Below are positions 5,359 through 5,691 of a DNA stretch of 5,691 nucleotides, in pieces. This DNA is from 39-52-133 sp041488395. GTDB taxonomy: Bacteria > Pseudomonadota > Gammaproteobacteria > Burkholderiales > Gallionellaceae. Numbering within the stretch: the stretch's first letter is position 1; each line of letters starts with the position of its first letter. The notes beneath the pieces are model-generated. The model was given only the letters and a program-made list of their open reading frames with translations. It had not been told where the DNA came from and ran no database searches. Both the position numbers and the translations under genes were made by a program. The stretch covers positions 1 through 5,691 of the forward strand of contig JBGPPE010000161.1 of NCBI GenBank assembly GCA_041488395.1. The letters are read 5' to 3'.

Positions 5359-5691
5359 TTACGCCTTCAACAGATCAATAGGTTTAGGTTGCTGCGCGCT
5401 ATGCGGATGTTCTGCACCAGCGTATACCTTCAGCTTGCGCAACATGGCGTAGCCCAGCGGGCCTTTTGGCAACATGCCACGAACAGCTTTTTGCAGCACA
5501 CGATGCGGATGACGACCCAGCAACTTGGTGAAGTTGGTTTCGTAAATACCGCCTGGATAGCCAGTGTGACGGTAGTACATCTTGTCTTGTGCTTTATTGC
5601 CGGTTACGCGCAGCTTGTCCGCGTTGACCACCACGACGAAATCGCCGGTGTCTACGTGCGGAGTGTAAATCGCCTTGTGCTTGCCGCGCAG
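5359..5691 (-). CDS. rplM: Large ribosomal subunit protein L13 (uL13), N-terminus outside the window
   Basis: Early-assembling 50S protein that binds 23S rRNA. The frame is open to the right edge, leaving 110 visible residues of a protein usually about 142 long, so roughly 30 N-terminal residues are missing. The visible part starts LRGKHKAIYTPHVDTGDF and continues with VVNADKLRVTGNKAQDK, YYRHTGYPGGI, the family signature VRGMLPKGPLGYAMLRKLKVY, and AEHPHSAQQPKPIDL. The GTG at 5634 is an internal valine and not a start, because typical L13 sequence precedes it. It is the first gene of the rplM-rpsI operon and abuts rpsI with a 2-nt gap. The promoter lies outside the window. Confidence 0.97.
   Translation of the reverse strand: MRGKHKAIYTPHVDTGDFVVVVNADKLRVTGNKAQDKMYYRHTGYPGGIYETNFTKLLGRHPHRVLQKAVRGMLPKGPLGYAMLRKLKVYAGAEHPHSAQQPKPIDLLKA

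Overview
The window looks like chromosomal core DNA of a betaproteobacterium. I infer this from the protein sequences and from the gene neighbourhood rplM-rpsI-argC-(membrane coiled-coil protein)-bactofilin-erpA facing anmK and an M23 peptidase. Nitrosomonadales is my best guess at order, but nothing in the window fixes it. The DNA is moderately GC-rich and nearly all coding. I see no tRNA, rRNA, insertion sequence, CRISPR array, phage gene or compositional island.

Layout: the left part reads on the + strand. It starts with a 5'-truncated MepM/Csd3-type M23 peptidoglycan endopeptidase (to 1118), followed 9 bp later by anmK, the anhydro-MurNAc kinase (1128-2225). A perfect hairpin flanked by A and T tracts (2229-2256) ends this unit and, in the opposite direction, the unit on the right. 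Everything to the right reads on the - strand. In transcription order it is rplM (its 5' part lies outside the window), rpsI, an intrinsic terminator (4921-4946), argC, a membrane-anchored coiled-coil protein of the DUF6776 type, a bactofilin and erpA.

Functionally there are four themes. They are peptidoglycan hydrolysis and recycling (M23 plus AnmK), ribosome assembly (L13 plus S9), arginine biosynthesis (ArgC), and a probable envelope or cytoskeletal pair (membrane coiled-coil protein plus bactofilin) followed by the Fe-S carrier ErpA. The tight spacing argC-5 bp-DUF6776-8 bp-bactofilin-about 45 bp-erpA suggests one transcript.

Most of the window is ordinary housekeeping sequence. The least explored part is the DUF6776/bactofilin pair. 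Its genes are coupled so tightly that the stop codon of one lies inside the ribosome binding site of the next. The membrane protein has a basic cytoplasmic tail, one membrane helix, a coiled coil and a C-terminal domain, which is the layout expected of a bactofilin membrane partner. That role is inference. A second oddity is an Ile in place of the usual Ser in the AnmK signature near its N-terminus.
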